Shown here in pieces: positions 34,739 through 45,930 of a DNA stretch of 64,000 bases. Source of the DNA: Calycina herbarum (taxonomy: Eukaryota > Ascomycota > Leotiomycetes > Helotiales > Pezizellaceae); NCBI GenBank assembly GCA_001414485.1, contig LLEY01000054.1, positions 186,001 to 250,000 of the forward strand, in the 5' to 3' direction. The translations under genes and the position numbers were made by a program. Within the stretch, counting starts at the first letter, position 1. Every line of letters begins with the position of its first letter. The notes under the pieces are model-generated. The model made no database searches and had not been told where the DNA came from. It saw only the letters and a list, made by a program, of their open reading frames with translations.

Positions 34739-35992
34739 ATGCCTCTACCACCTCTTCGGCTCACTTATAATATATAAGATAAGTATAAGGATAATTCCCA
34801 ACGTACGATACTACTCCTCCTTAGCCTTCTTGCCTCTTAATCTCTTCGTATAGCGCGCTATTCACTCGGTATAAATCCCCTCAAAGGACCTTAATATATA
34901 AAGGAACTTCTCTCTTATAATAGCTATCTACGTATATATCGAGTATTGCGTATAAGCCTCTCTACCTTTTACGATTTACGAGATTAGATTTATAAGAATA
35001 CCGAAGTACGAGACTCTAAAACTTAGCAAGTTCACCTTAAGGAAAAGCTCGTTATCTTCCTATATACAGTTAATAATAAGAGCTTAAACCGTATAGTTTA
35101 AGAGACTTTTGGTCACTCGGGGGAGACTATTAGTAGAGCCTTTTACGAAATCTTAGATACTATCGTCAAACTCTATAAAGAAGTCGTTAAATTACCTACG
35201 AAGGATACCCCTCTTAGAAGCCGTATTACAGATGATCCAAAGTACTTTCCTTACTTTCGGGATTGCCTAGGAGCCCTTAATAGTACACATATCAAGATAT
35301 ATATACTAGAAGAGGATAAGCTAAGATATCGGAACCGTAAGAAGGAAATCTCTTAAAACGTTCTTATAGTTTATAACTTTAATATAACCTTTACCTATAT
35401 ATTAGATAGATAGGAAGGTTTAGCTCACGATGCCGCTATACTACGTAATGCCAAAATTCAGCACGGATTTACTACTCCTAAAAGCAAATATTAGCTTAGA
35501 GATATAGGATATACTAATTCCGATATAATACTCTTACTATACTAAGCTATAAGATACTATCTCAAAGAGCAAGCTCGAGCTAAACTTAGACTAAAGAATA
35601 CAAAGGAGTTATTTAACCTACGCTATTCATCCTTACAAAATATTATAGAATAGATATTTAGTGTTTTACAGAAGAAATACTATATACTTCATAGTTCTGA
35701 GTTTCCAGTTATTACTTAAGTTCTACTTATTATTACTCTTACCGCTCTTCATAACTTCGTACGTTTAAGAGAAGGGATAGAGGCAGATGTTTTACTTAAT
35801 AACGAGAGAGATAATCCTAAGGTTGAGGATCTAATTACTCTACTAAATACACCACCAAATACACCCCTAGACGTTAAACCCTCAAAGAAGATAGACAGAT
35901 TCTGAGATAAGATAGCTAAGAAGATGTAGGTGGATTATAAGGCATACTACGCAAAGCATAATATCCCACTAGAATAGAGTACAAAACTATAA
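34739..35992 (+). pseudogene. Harbinger transposase (DDE_Tnp_4 type), broken by stops
   Basis: A single frame of 417 codons from ATG 34739 to TAA 35990-35992, interrupted by in-frame stops but with no frameshift. Visible: FGHSGETISRAFYEIL, PKYFPYFRDCLGAL, then a first catalytic site reading LNSTHIKIY where Asp is expected (D to N), AHDAAILRNAKIQHGF, a second site in RDIGYTNSD, and a third Glu before a stop in E-stop-IFSVLQKKY, then LHNFVRLREG. Every lesion I checked fits G-to-A or C-to-T change. Not active. Confidence 0.9.
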
Positions 35993-35999
35993 AGTTTCT

Positions 36000-37180
36000 A
36001 GTTAAATAAACTCTCCTATACCCTCTTAAAGCTTAAGCTATCTGTCTCTCTTTTCTCCTTCTAGTATTAAAAGAAAGCTCCTAGACTTTGCCTCACTTTC
36101 TATCACTATAAAAGCGTTTGCTAATTGGTTTATAGTTAACCTATCCTTAAAATCCTTTAAGAGGAGATTATAAGCCTTCTCCTAGTTTGACTTTAAAGCC
36201 TCAATCTCTCTTACCTCTCGTGCCTCCCTTGACTCTCTTTAAGCCTTCAACTCTTCAGTAATCCCTACCATCAATATATTAGAATTAAACTTTGGTACAA
36301 CAGCTATACAGACACGCTTTCTCGTAGATGGTTTAGGGGTATTATCGTCCTCGGATCCTAAAGTATTGCTTTCCTTATCCTCTCTTACGGTTGCTTTTGC
36401 GATAGTACGAGATGGTGGGTTTACGCTAGTAACAGCACCAGTTCCAGTAGCTTGCGCTCCTTCAAGGATCTCTCGTAATTCGGCACGGTGATGGAGTACG
36501 TGGTATTCATGCTAACGAATATCAGGATAGGCCTAGTTTAATTAGAAACTTTAATAAAAGAGAGAAGAGAAGAGACTTACTTGCTCAAGAGTTTCCCAAA
36601 TATTGTCTTATCCCTTGTATAATTCCTCCTCCTCGTTCCATCCTAAGCCGGAGGTGTTCTCCAAGATACTCCACGTCTTCCAATAGTCTTTAAATTCTCC
36701 CCATTTATTACGAACATGCTTAATATCCACCATAAATCCCAGCCTACGACAAGCCTTTTAGACTGCGGCGATAATAGCATTCTATCCCTCAAACTTAAAG
36801 TTGCCTACATCAGTGCCTTTTCCTTCTATAAATTGTACGTGACACTCAACTACAAGAGCCTCCTCTATCTCACTTGTCTATTATATACGTTGTTTAGCTG
36901 GCTTTTATGGGTTCGGAACAACCGGCGGGGTATTGTTTAGGAGGGCAGGATTAATAGGAATATCGTCAACGGTGGAGGAAGTGGCAGTAGCCTTTGACTT
37001 TACCTTTTGTACTGTCTTTTTAGTAGCTCGGTTTAGTGCGCGCTTTCGTTTAGTATTCGTTGTAGTTGCTGTAACTTCTTTAAGAGAAGGAAGTTCAGAG
37101 CTAGACTCTTCGGATACCAGTATAGGTATACCTGTAGATGGTGGTGGTGGTAGAGTATCTATATTGAAAGTATGTGGTAT
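36000..37180 (-). pseudogene. Myb/SANT-like partner gene of the Harbinger element
   Basis: Minus strand. The start codon position reads ATA (37180-37178) ahead of PHTFNIDTLPPPP. A Ser/Thr/Lys-rich leader follows, then a Myb/SANT-like domain near 36880-36590 with HVRNKWGEFKDYWKTW and SGLGWNEEEELYKG. A splice is likely near 36,590-36,530, with a Glu/Arg-rich C-terminal helix after it. Stops replace Trp codons. In this class the second protein helps the transposase bind the ends. Confidence 0.8.
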
Positions 37181-37374
37181 TATAGAGAAGTGGTAAGAGA
37201 TAGCCGCTCTTATATATATAGATTAATAAAGAGGGGTGAATTAAGTATTACAGGGGTCTCTAGCGGAACGGATTATTATTAATCCTTTAAAATAATAATT
37301 TAAATAATTTACTAAATAATTCTTAAATAATACGCTAAATAATATAAACTAAATCTTATAATCCAAACAGGCTC

Positions 37375-38480
37375 TAACTAAAGTATAAGCGTAACTTAAG
37401 TTTTGTTCTTTTTCTTTTTTATTTTAGAGTAGTTTTTTTTCTATAAAGATTTCCTTCTAGAGTCTCTTAGTTATTTGTTTATTTCTTTTTTATTCCTTCC
37501 TTTACGTAAGTTTCGTGTCTAGCGCTGTCGGGACGCGCTGTAATCGCTTTTCTTCCTCTCTATAGTATACAAATTTTACACGACTATAATAAGAGTTCGT
37601 ATAGCTAGCTTTAAGATTGTTAGGCTTAGATATATATCCCCTTGATTAACCAGCCTTAAATATTCCTTTAGGATTGTTAGTAAGACGATATTGTATATGA
37701 TTTAGATTGACCACAGGCACAGGGAGAGAAGAGCTCCAAAGTGGCAGGAGTATTTCAGTATAAGTAATCAGTCAAAGCGTAGGGCTAAACCCCGAACTAA
37801 TATCGGAGTCATTATCGTACACCTATTCACTCTTTCATTCCATCACAGAGATGCCTACACCCTTGATCATTTAGGTTCCTCCTTGCTTACGATAACCAGT
37901 ATACTTCAGAAGTGTACGAGAGTCAGATTTGCTAAAAGATTGGTTTTTAATAGTGATTAACAAAACTTAGAGATTAGCACAGTAGTGCAAGGAGACACAG
38001 TTGTCTTTGTTTTATAAGCCGTTAGTTTCTGAATAAAAAGCTAATGAATAAGGAACCTAGAGACGGTGGTAAATAAATAAGGCAGGTCTCACTTAATACA
38101 CTAGCATGAAAAATGAAGTCCATCGCAACGAAGATACCACCGCCCTCAATCCACAGTGGCACTAAAGCGACACATTTGATTCCAGAATATGAGGGGCAGT
38201 GATTCAATTCAAATTCTAGGCCGACTAGCCGTTCGATCGGACCTAAGAATTGGCGAGCGTTTACAGAAAGAGGTCTCGAAGTCCATCTTAATTGAGAGAA
38301 AATCAGCAGCTACCCGTAGTAACAGAGACCAGTGGGGTATAATCCACGAATACTACTATATCATAAACATCGACCGGTAAGGAAACCTAATAGTATCTTC
38401 AATGTTGCAGTATACCCGAAGCTAGAATCGTTGTTTGAAAATCTTTTAAGATAGAATACATTTGGGAAGAACGTAGCAGG
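37375..38480. other. Transition into the less mutated island
   Basis: AT-rich up to about 37,700, then more balanced. No gene. Plus frame 38189-38380 and minus frame 38022-38207 are short and without domain. Confidence 0.35.
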
Positions 38481-39518
38481 TTAATAGCACGCCCTTGGTT
38501 CTTCGTCTATACTTGTAGATGTCTGGCGTACTTGTTTCCAAATATCCCATGTAAAAGCACCCCCCGCCTCAAAAAATTCCTTGAACATCCTATCCTTCTC
38601 GATTATCTTAATATAGGCAGCTATATAATAGCAGACCAACTTTCTTAGCTCATCAATTCCAGTTTCCAAGTCCGGAGTATTGTCGTTAGAGTATGCGTAC
38701 TCCGCAAGATCGATGATGTATTGAACTTTCGATGTACAAAGGTCGAGAGTTTCTAGGGTTTGCTTAAGTTTGTTTAAACTCAACATCTTCAAATTGCCAA
38801 TCCCCCATTTTTCTGCTAGAACATAGAGCGAGGCATGAACGAGAAAAACCTCGCCAATGTTCTCGATAGAGTCGTCATCTATCGGGTTTGCGCAAATGCA
38901 AAGGCTGATAAGGGGTGGGTGAGCGTATTGGAGAGATTCGAAGGCTCTAGAAGCAGCTGTTGGGAGTTCTGGAATTTTACAGGAGCGGCCTTTCTTGGAT
39001 TTGTCGATCTTTTTCGATTTACGCCCGCTCCCGAAAGCATTATAGGGTTCCGATGTAGGCTCGCTCCCAAATGCGTTATAGGGTTTCGATGTAGGCCCGC
39101 TCCCAAATGCGCTAGAGAATTCGAGGTCCTCCGGATTACATACAATGTCTGTGACCATCGGTTGAGCTGGAGAGAAACAGAAACGAAGACAATTATGGCC
39201 TGCCGCTGGCATAGAGTCCTTTCCGACCGAGTATTCTCCTGTATAGGCGAACTGAACCAACCGAACAAAGGTTTCCTTATCCACATCTGTCCACTCGACT
39301 TCCCCCTTTAGGCTCTCCGACATCTCTCCCTGCATAAGCCTGGATAGCTCAACGGACAGGTTTGCGAGAACTGCTTCGTGGACTGTGATTGGAACCTTGT
39401 CTTCGCCAATAATGAACTTAAAAAGACGAGAGAGAAGAACGCTAATGAAGTCAGGTCGAGGATTCTTTCGGCAAATAAAGTGGAGATGGATACGAACGTT
39501 TGAAATGAGGCTGCCATT
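38481..39518 (-). CDS. BTB/POZ domain protein, start codon missing or frameshifted
   Basis: The frame is open for 345 codons from 39518 to the stop at 38481, with normal codon use, unlike the surrounding repeats. The BTB core is clear: FKFIIGEDKVPITVHEAVLANLS (one block), LSRLMQGEMSES, VEWTDVDKETFVRLVQFAYTGEY. A Leu-rich helical region and an acidic end follow. Fungal BTB proteins of this kind often act as substrate adaptors or have unknown roles. Oddities: no ATG opens this frame; an ATG at 39517 lies one base off and gives MAASFQTFVSIS, the usual style of BTB starts, so a one-base indel is likely. In the middle a 13-residue unit AFGSxPTSxPYN occurs three times in a row. The first internal ATG is at 39335. 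Confidence 0.8.
   Translation of the reverse strand, partial: NGSLISNVRIHLHFICRKNPRPDFISVLLSRLFKFIIGEDKVPITVHEAVLANLSVELSRLMQGEMSESLKGEVEWTDVDKETFVRLVQFAYTGEYSVGKDSMPAAGHNCLRFCFSPAQPMVTDIVCNPEDLEFSSAFGSGPTSKPYNAFGSEPTSEPYNAFGSGRKSKKIDKSKKGRSCKIPELPTAASRAFESLQYAHPPLISLCICANPIDDDSIENIGEVFLVHASLYVLAEKWGIGNLKMLSLNKLKQTLETLDLCTSKVQYIIDLAEYAYSNDNTPDLETGIDELRKLVCYYIAAYIKIIEKDRMFKEFFEAGGAFTWDIWKQVRQTSTSIDEEPRACY
39044..39120. repeat. 39-bp tandem repeat inside the BTB gene
   Basis: Nearly identical units (GCTCCCxAAxGCxxTATAGG on the plus strand) encode AFGSxPTSxPYN on the minus strand. In-frame, so length can change without breaking the gene. Confidence 0.75.
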
Positions 39519-40233
39519 TTACTAGATATTCTGTATAAAGTCGGATATTGCTAACCAATGTTAGTTAAATATATATAAGAATGCGAAAAAGAAAAGAGCT
39601 AAAAAAAAATAGTGCGCAAGGGATTTATAGCAACAGATGTGTTGGTCATTCTGCACGCATCGTCAGCCTTACCACAGAGTCATCCGCGACCTCTCATTTG
39701 ATGTGCATGGTGGTATGCATTTAATTGGGTCATTTTACTGCTCACGGCCGCATAATCTTCACCTATGGTGCATATGCACTAATGGTTGTGGCTAAGCTTC
39801 CTGCACTATGCTGAATGTGGATCCGGATATTGAAATGTATTTTCCGGGTACTTAACCTTCAACCGCAGGCAGAAATTGATGCGGGTGCTCTAAGAGCGCC
39901 AAATCGCCCTTGATTGGGGATGAGGCCGAGGCTAACCCCGGTAAGCTCCAGGGCTGAGGTTAAGTGGGGTAGCCAGTAGCCACGGCTAACCCCGCCCCTG
40001 GTGATTCACAACACCACCACTGCTCCTCAGTCTGTAGCTTCTCGGTCTGTACTCTTCCGTCCCGTGCAACCTAAACGGTAGGAAATCTGTAGGGGGAAGG
40101 AAAGAGTTCAGAGCCTTGCGTCGGTTGTGTTTTGGCCCGAATACTCGATCCCGGGGGGTGGTAGGACTCAGTAAGGCTGGCTGAGATAGTTTGGTGATGG
40201 CTTGGCATGCCCTGTCAAAAATAAATTAATTGG
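39519..40233. other. Intergenic, upstream of the BTB gene
   Basis: No gene. Contains a GC-richer stretch at 39,880-40,060 with repeated GGCTAACCCC and GGCTGAGGTTAAG words, different in composition from both the host genes and the RIP-mutated DNA. Confidence 0.35.
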
Positions 40234-40235
40234 TA

Positions 40236-40442
40236 CAACGTATCCGACCGAACAGCTGTAGCGAGATTAACACCACCCAAGCCCTGCAAATGCACTGGAA
40301 ACCCCACAAAACCCTGGCTTTTGGCTTGAATTCCCTTGTTTGTGGCTTCTGAGAGCCTTGTCTGTGGGGTTAGGGACATTTTTCAATTGGATCTTGGCCC
40401 TTGGTATTTAATCTCGCTACAACTGTTAGGCCTGATACGTTG
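40236..40442. mobile_element. MITE with TA target sites
   Basis: 207 bp flanked by TA (40234-40235 and 40443-40444). Inverted ends of about 35 bp: CAACGTATC ... CTGTAGCGAGATTAA at the left against the inverse TTAATCTCGCTACA ... GATACGTTG at the right, with a few mismatches. No coding capacity. The TA site suggests mobilisation by a Tc1/mariner-class transposase (inference). Confidence 0.8.
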
Positions 40443-40967
40443 TATGTAGACTTTGTATGGGTATGGTGGAGTGCCTTACTAAAATATCCGCCTAGGGTAG
40501 GGTGGGTTAGAGCCTTGGCACTACCTCCAATCAGAGGCAGGTTTGGCACATTCTTTAGGGAAGAATGCACATCCCGCCAGACCGGATATGCAATAGAATT
40601 CGGTGAGCCATTTGGGAATGAGCGTACTCCGTACCACGAAATAAATGTGAGGGCAGGATTATTGTAACTGAAAAAGCTGGCCAGAGTACAGAGAATTGGG
40701 CCATCTTCCCGCTCGGCAGATTCCATGGGGTAGCCTCATGGAAAGGATTGCATTTCTTAACTCCCACACATTGCACCCGCGCATCGCAACTCTTACACCA
40801 TAGTGATCAACTTAAGCGAGGTGATCATGTTACTAGTTGAGCGGGGTGATTAAGGTGATCAAATTAAGCGAGGTGGTCATTAAGCAGGGTAGCATGGTAA
40901 TCAAGTTGAACGAGGTAGTTATAATCATCAGATCAAGCTCATCCCGATTCTCCCGACAGCCAAGTTA
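40443..40967. repeat. Degenerate array of a GCGAGGTGATCA motif
   Basis: At 40801-40936 at least four copies of a unit like TTAAGCGAGGTGATCA occur in direct orientation, spaced 25-40 bp. The minus ORF 40370-40726 runs from here into the MITE and is not accepted as a gene. Confidence 0.6.
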
Positions 40968-42017
40968 TTGATCGGTGCCACTGTACAAGTTAACAACAAC
41001 TGTCGAATGGATGAATCGCAGGCTTACCAAAACTCTAGCGAGCGGTTAGAAAATTTAGGATCATTTGAATCTTATTGGGAGACAGCCGAAAGACAGAGTG
41101 GAATCCAGGCAGGCCAATACGTCACGCTAGGGTATTTTAATACCAAGAAGAAAATTAGGGAGAGAACACTGAAGGAATCGCGTCTTTCTTTGCCAAATAA
41201 TCACCTCCTCTCTTTTCTTCAGTCTAACTGGGGACTGCAATTTAGCTGCTGTACAGGAATTGCACGGCGGGTCTCACTTTGCGAACTGATCGCTGATGTC
41301 ATGTCGCCATTTGTTGAGTCACTATTTCCAGTACCGATATTGTGGAAAAGTTTAAAGAATGATCACAACATCATTGAAGCAATTCAACGAGAAGATATAC
41401 AAGATTGGTTAGGGAAACTAAGCGAAGGTCACCAAAGGCTAGTTGCCGTTATCATTCGCTATATTCTATCAGTAATGGCGCATACTGGGCTTGATAACAA
41501 AGGGAAATACTTCAGAATTGCCTGGGTTCGAGAAAAGGATCCTTTCTTTTGCTTCAGACTCAGTTGCGAGAAAAAGAACTACTGGACCCGCATACTTGCT
41601 GATTCTGGGAATTGTGCTACATTTGCTTATGTTAGTTCAAAATGCCTCATCACGCCGAGTGTACAGTGCCGGGATTCATTACCGATTTGGCGTAATGAAA
41701 GTGCCCTTCTTCAAACGGCGGTTTGTCGGCACCTTCCACCGTCAGGTAGCACTGATACGAACCCCTGGGCATTGTAACACGACTGCCGATACTCTATGGG
41801 AAGACCAAATGATCTCTTATTGGTAAAAGTTGAAAAGGGGGACTTGAACCAATATCCTCGCCTTCTTGTATATTCAAGCATATTACCTCCTGCTTTTGTA
41901 TTCAGGTTATTTTCGAAAAGCTTACCAGATTCGATGCATAAACAACTACCGCGACTTAGAGAGAAGCAGTTAAAGGACTGGCGGGCAGAAAACGTCGTTA
42001 TTCTATCTCCAGCTTAA
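40968..42017 (+). pseudogene. Broken gene of unknown family
   Basis: The frame 40968-41777 (269 codons) has normal composition and protein-like stretches (LLSFLQSNWGLQFSCC, VSLCELIADVMSPFVESLFP, DIQDWLGKLSEGHQRLV, YWTRILADSGNCATFAYVS). Coding-like sequence then continues in other frames (41491-41826 and 41796-42017, ending KQLPRLREKQLKDWR). This looks like a larger gene cut or frameshifted near 41,700. I cannot name the family. A motif array lies just upstream and another motif copy at 42228-42243, so a captured fragment is possible. Confidence 0.5.
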
Positions 42018-43689
42018 CGAAACACTCATCGCTACAGTAATAACTCGATGGCATCTCAAACGGTTTTATATCCAGTTGACTAGTTGAAAATTCGTTGGAG
42101 ATCAGGGCAGGGTTGATGGTTGATTTAGGTTTTATTACGGAGGCGGTGCTTAGACTCGGCCCCCTTATCGGTACAAAGAAATCTTTATTTGTTTAATAAG
42201 CCTCTTTATTATTTTCATAAAGGAGCCAACTAAGCAGGGTGAATACCCCCTGGAATCTGTTACTACAGGGTAATGAATGTCTCAAATCGCCAAACTTCGT
42301 TCGTGAGTGCTAGATTCGCTTCTTCCTCTGCAGTACCTTTCCATCCGATTGTTCCAACTCTCCTTAAATAATCGAACTTATTATCCTAGACGGTTAAGAG
42401 AATCAAGAATTAGAGTTTGTGATTCTCTAAACCGTCTCGGATAATGACTTTAATTGTACTACACACTCGGGGAAAATCTTAGGTGTGTGGAGGAATAACC
42501 GACTCATAGCCGAGCGAGCAGAGATTGATGTCGGGGCATGTAATAGAATTTGACGAGTTTTATATGTCAAAAGAGTCGCGGTGGCCAACGAGACGAAGGG
42601 CGGTAACAACCTACATCTCATTTGAAAAACAATAAACTGGATGAGAACAGAAGAAAAAACAGGCTACCTTCGAAGGTAGAAACACTTCGGCCAAAGTACA
42701 CAGCAACCATAACAGTGGACAACACTCATTTCCCACAGCACAAAGCCGAATCGATATCTGGGACGGAGGAAGCAAATACACCCAAAAGAGTCTAATCAAT
42801 CTAAAGAGGGAAAGTGGGGTCCTGGGTTTCCAATTAGAACACGGTGGCGATCAAAATTTAGCACTGTCATTTCCGGGTAACGCTCACCAAATCCAACTAG
42901 CGTATAACTTGTGTCGCGAAACCCCACGGATTCGAGTAGTAATCTTTTTGTCTCTAGCAAAAACCCAAAGCCAACAAGATTCACCTGGATAGGTTTTCGC
43001 CAAAGTGAAGAGACCGTGTTTCACCTTTTTTCATCCAACTTCAATTTTCATTGGCAGTTGGAAGAGCGATGAAAAGTACCCAACCTCTTGCCGCCCCAAG
43101 TCACGCAAATTCTTACAATAAAAAGCGACGCTGGTTCGGATCGCAAACCGCCTTTCGTCGCTTGGACTTTGGGAGTACAGGAATTGTTGTGAGTTGCACG
43201 ACAAATGAGCTTCTCAATCTCAACCTTGGACCAACACAACAACCTTGAATTGGGGTCTCCTGGGAGCCTTGCTAGACCACTGGTTGAGAAGCAAACCTCC
43301 GAAGCTCCTTATGGTTCTTCTCTGGGTGAAATATGGCTAACAAACTATTGAAACCGACGCAGAATATGGCAAAAAGCCCAAGTCTCAAGGATCAGGATCT
43401 CGACCTTATGGAGCTTTTCATGGAAGAGGAGCGATTACAGTGTTCGAGTACTCTTTGACAACAGAAACAAAACGCATCGAGTACCGCTTCTGGCCTCAGG
43501 GTATAAATCTCAAGAAAGCTGGAGTATGGGATTTCTTTCCGATGCCGAACTCATTGGCCACGAGAGGTTTTCCCCACCAAAAGGACTTTGCATGGCACAA
43601 AAGAATCGGAAAGAAGCGCTCCTCTAATATTCCTTCCATCTGCTTCTGAAGAGAGAGAATGCAGGGAAACCTCCCTAGGGCGGGCCAAT
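42018..43689. other. Gene-free stretch with a short hairpin
   Basis: Normal composition, but only short frames (for example 42427-42621, 43051-43248, 43440-43649) with no domain; sequence from 43,260 to 43,640 has protein-like pieces in more than one frame and may be an old gene or retroelement remnant. Contains the hairpin at 42380-42445. Confidence 0.35.
42380..42445. repeat. 26-bp inverted repeat with short loop
   Basis: ATTATCCTAGACGGTTAAGA at the left pairs with TCTAAACCGTCTCGGATAAT at the right, with two or three mismatches and a loop of about 13 nt. Could be a small fold-back element. Confidence 0.75.
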
Positions 43690-44276
43690 CGTATCAATTT
43701 AATTTACTAAGCGAATTAATCTAATTACTTTTGACAATCAACGTATTAAATTGATTTCCCTTATAGTATTAATTAATACTCTAGTTACTTGAGGATTCTA
43801 GATTTCACAGGATTTTGAAGATTTGTCAAAAATAGGTAATTAAATCAATACTCTATATTAATTTATAGTAACAGTCTACAGTAACCCTAGTCCTCACTCT
43901 CCTGCTGTGAATCCTCTGTTGCTACAATGTCTGCCAGCTCAGCTCTAGTATTTCTTCGAGGTCTCTGCTTGCTTCTAGTATAAGCTTTTATTGGGTTGAG
44001 AAGGTATTGGGTACTGAAGGTCATGGAGAATTGATTGAATTGTGATAGTCAGCTATCTAAGGTGTTTATATAGAGAGGGTAGAAGGACTAGGCAAGCTAC
44101 AATTGGATCAATAAGAAAGTGGAGCAATAAGGAGGTGGAGCAATAATCAATAATCAACAGTAGTATAGTACGCTTAATAGTGTACACTACGGGAACGCCA
44201 ACTATTATTGTGGACCCAGTACAACATAGATCATACAGTGGATTAATGTAGGGATATATATGGATCCAGCACAACA
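43690..44276 (-). repeat. LTR-like promoter fragment
   Basis: On the minus strand it starts TGTTGTGCTGGATCC right after a purine tract CTCCTAGGGGGGTT (44277-44290), the layout of a 3' LTR. A second copy of the start (TGTTGTACTGGGTCC) lies about 50 bp inside. A TATA-like CTATATAAAC occurs at about 44,064-44,075. The left limit is unclear; 43,690-43,870 is AT-rich with inverted ATCAATTTAAT words. No pol remains of this element are next to it. Confidence 0.45.
43887..44024 (-). CDS. Small 45-residue basic ORF inside the LTR-like fragment
   Basis: An ATG at 44024 lies about 40 nt after a TATA-like box; the frame runs to TAG at 43889-43887. The product begins MTFSTQYLLNPIKAY, has a basic stretch KQRPRRNTRAE and ends acidic (TEDSQQESED). 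No family recognised. It could be the start of a retroelement gag, a small peptide or chance. Confidence 0.3.
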   Translation of the reverse strand: MTFSTQYLLNPIKAYTRSKQRPRRNTRAELADIVATEDSQQESED

Positions 44277-44332
44277 AACCCCCCTAGGAGATAGCATGTT
44301 TATTAAAAGCTGTCGCCTGATCCGGGTATCAA

Positions 44333-45844
44333 ATGACTAATATCTGTAAGACGTGGTTGTTGTACGAACAGAGCATTAGGATGGCAAGACTAGCGAACAT
44401 AGGAAGGGACCTCACCCCCTTCGCTCTCCGACAGCTATACAACGCATGTGTCACTAGTATCGCAGACTACGGATCAATTATATGGTGGAAAGGGAACCAA
44501 ATCACATCTATAAAACTACTTCAAGGACTCCAAAACTCTGCAACCCGCAAAATCCTAGGCGTCTTTAAAACAGCCCCGGTTCTACCAATAGAAGTAGAAA
44601 GCGCGCTCCCCCCGCCTGAAATCCGACTTAACGCTACTGTCCGAGCTTACGCACTCGGCCTATTTAAACTCTCCCCCTCACACCCCGTCAATTACGCAAT
44701 TAACGACAGTATAAATCCTACTACTCTACCCCGCAAGCCAAGAAATAAGAAAACGCCACAGCTTCAAAGAATATACTACTCTATCAGCAATTTATATAGC
44801 TCTGACGACCTTGAAAAGATTAAACACTTCTACTTCGCCCCATGGGAAATGGAAACACCATACAAAGTCTATATCAGCAAAGCAAGCAAAGAGGAGGAAG
44901 CAAAGGACCATCTTCAAGTAACCCAAAATAACCCATGCAACAACATTTTCATCTATACTGATGCGTCCTCCACCAACACCCCCAGGACCACGGGCATAGG
45001 CATATGAACTGCTGTTCTCTCACCACCATCTACTATAATCCACAAACAAGCAATGACAAACATCGGACCTAATCAACTAGTGTATGAGGGAGAGCTTGAA
45101 GGAGCCACTTCCGCAGCCGAGTACGCTTCAAAAATAGCCAAAAGAGGCCTCCACTTCCACATATACTCCGACAACCAAGCTGGTCTCTGGAGATTAAGCA
45201 CACCATCTGACAACCCCGGCCAAGCCTGCCAAATAAGAGCCATCCAGGCAACCAAATCAGCAAATAGAAAGGGAGCATCAATCACTTTTAAATGGGTCCC
45301 TGGCCACACAGATATCCAAGGGAACGAGCAAGCAGACCAATTAGCGAAAGACGCCACCACAATCCAGCCAAAAACAAGAGTCCTTAGCTTTGCAATGCTA
45401 GGAGCTAAAATAAAACGAGTTACACAAGATGAATGGCTAGCAAAGTTACGAAAACACGACCAAAACAACCCTCAACACTCAAACCCACTCTCATACCACA
45501 AATTCTTCCCTTGGAGCATCATATCAAAGCTCCGCACTCCAGTAGGAAACCCAAGAGAAATCACAAGCGCCTTCTACCAATTAAAACTTAGCCATGAATA
45601 CATGAAATCATACCTATATAGACTCGGGCACACAAACAACCACCGCTGCCGGTGCGGTAGACCAGAAACTCCAGAACACCTCCTTATCTCATGCCCTGAA
45701 ATAGGCGAAGCCCGGAAAGAGATCAAGAAACTTATAAAACATCCCCTAACTCTACAAAAACTACTCCACACAACTCAAGGCACTATGGCAACAATTGCTT
45801 TCCTCAAAACCACCAAAATCGCTACTAGAAAATGGCTACAATAA
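44333..45844 (+). pseudogene. LINE ORF2 C-terminal part (RT end, RNase H), one stop
   Basis: One continuous frame of 503 codons with a single in-frame TGA at 45005-45007. Thumb-like region ALRQLYNACVTSIADYGS. RNase H with D in FIYTDASS, E in EGELEGATSAAEYA, D in HIYSDNQAGLW and D in GNEQADQLAKDA, so all catalytic acids remain. It ends with HRCRCGRPETPEHLLISCPE, the usual Cys/His block. The TGA falls where a Trp codon would fit (TGG to TGA). Upstream RT catalytic part missing. Confidence 0.88.
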
Positions 45845-45881
45845 AGAAAGGAAGAGGAGGAAGAAAATGATGAGGAAGAAA

Positions 45882-45899
45882 GAGAAGAAGAAGAAGAAG

Positions 45900-45929
<30 letters not shown>
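45882..45929. repeat. (GAA)n tail
   Basis: About fifteen GAA/AAG units, the 3' tail of the LINE. Confidence 0.9.

Positions 45930-45930
<1 letters not shown>

Larger units (their letters stand above)
34538..37374 (+). mobile_element. PIF/Harbinger DNA transposon with both genes, RIP-mutated
   Basis: 2,837 bp. The ends are inverted repeats starting GAGCCTGTTTGGATTATAAG, and TAA flanks both sides (34535-34537, 37375-37377), the 3-bp target site of the PIF/Harbinger class. It carries a DDE transposase frame on the plus strand and a Myb/SANT-like gene on the minus strand, the typical pair. Sub-terminal sequence is rich in TTATTTAA words. Both genes carry stop codons. Confidence 0.93.

Noticed and set aside
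36716..37196. Two plus-strand ORFs in the Harbinger element
   Set aside because: Antisense shadows of the Myb/SANT-like gene on the minus strand.
40370..40726. 118-codon minus ORF
   Set aside because: Its C-terminal part is encoded by one end of the MITE; no homology-like motif.
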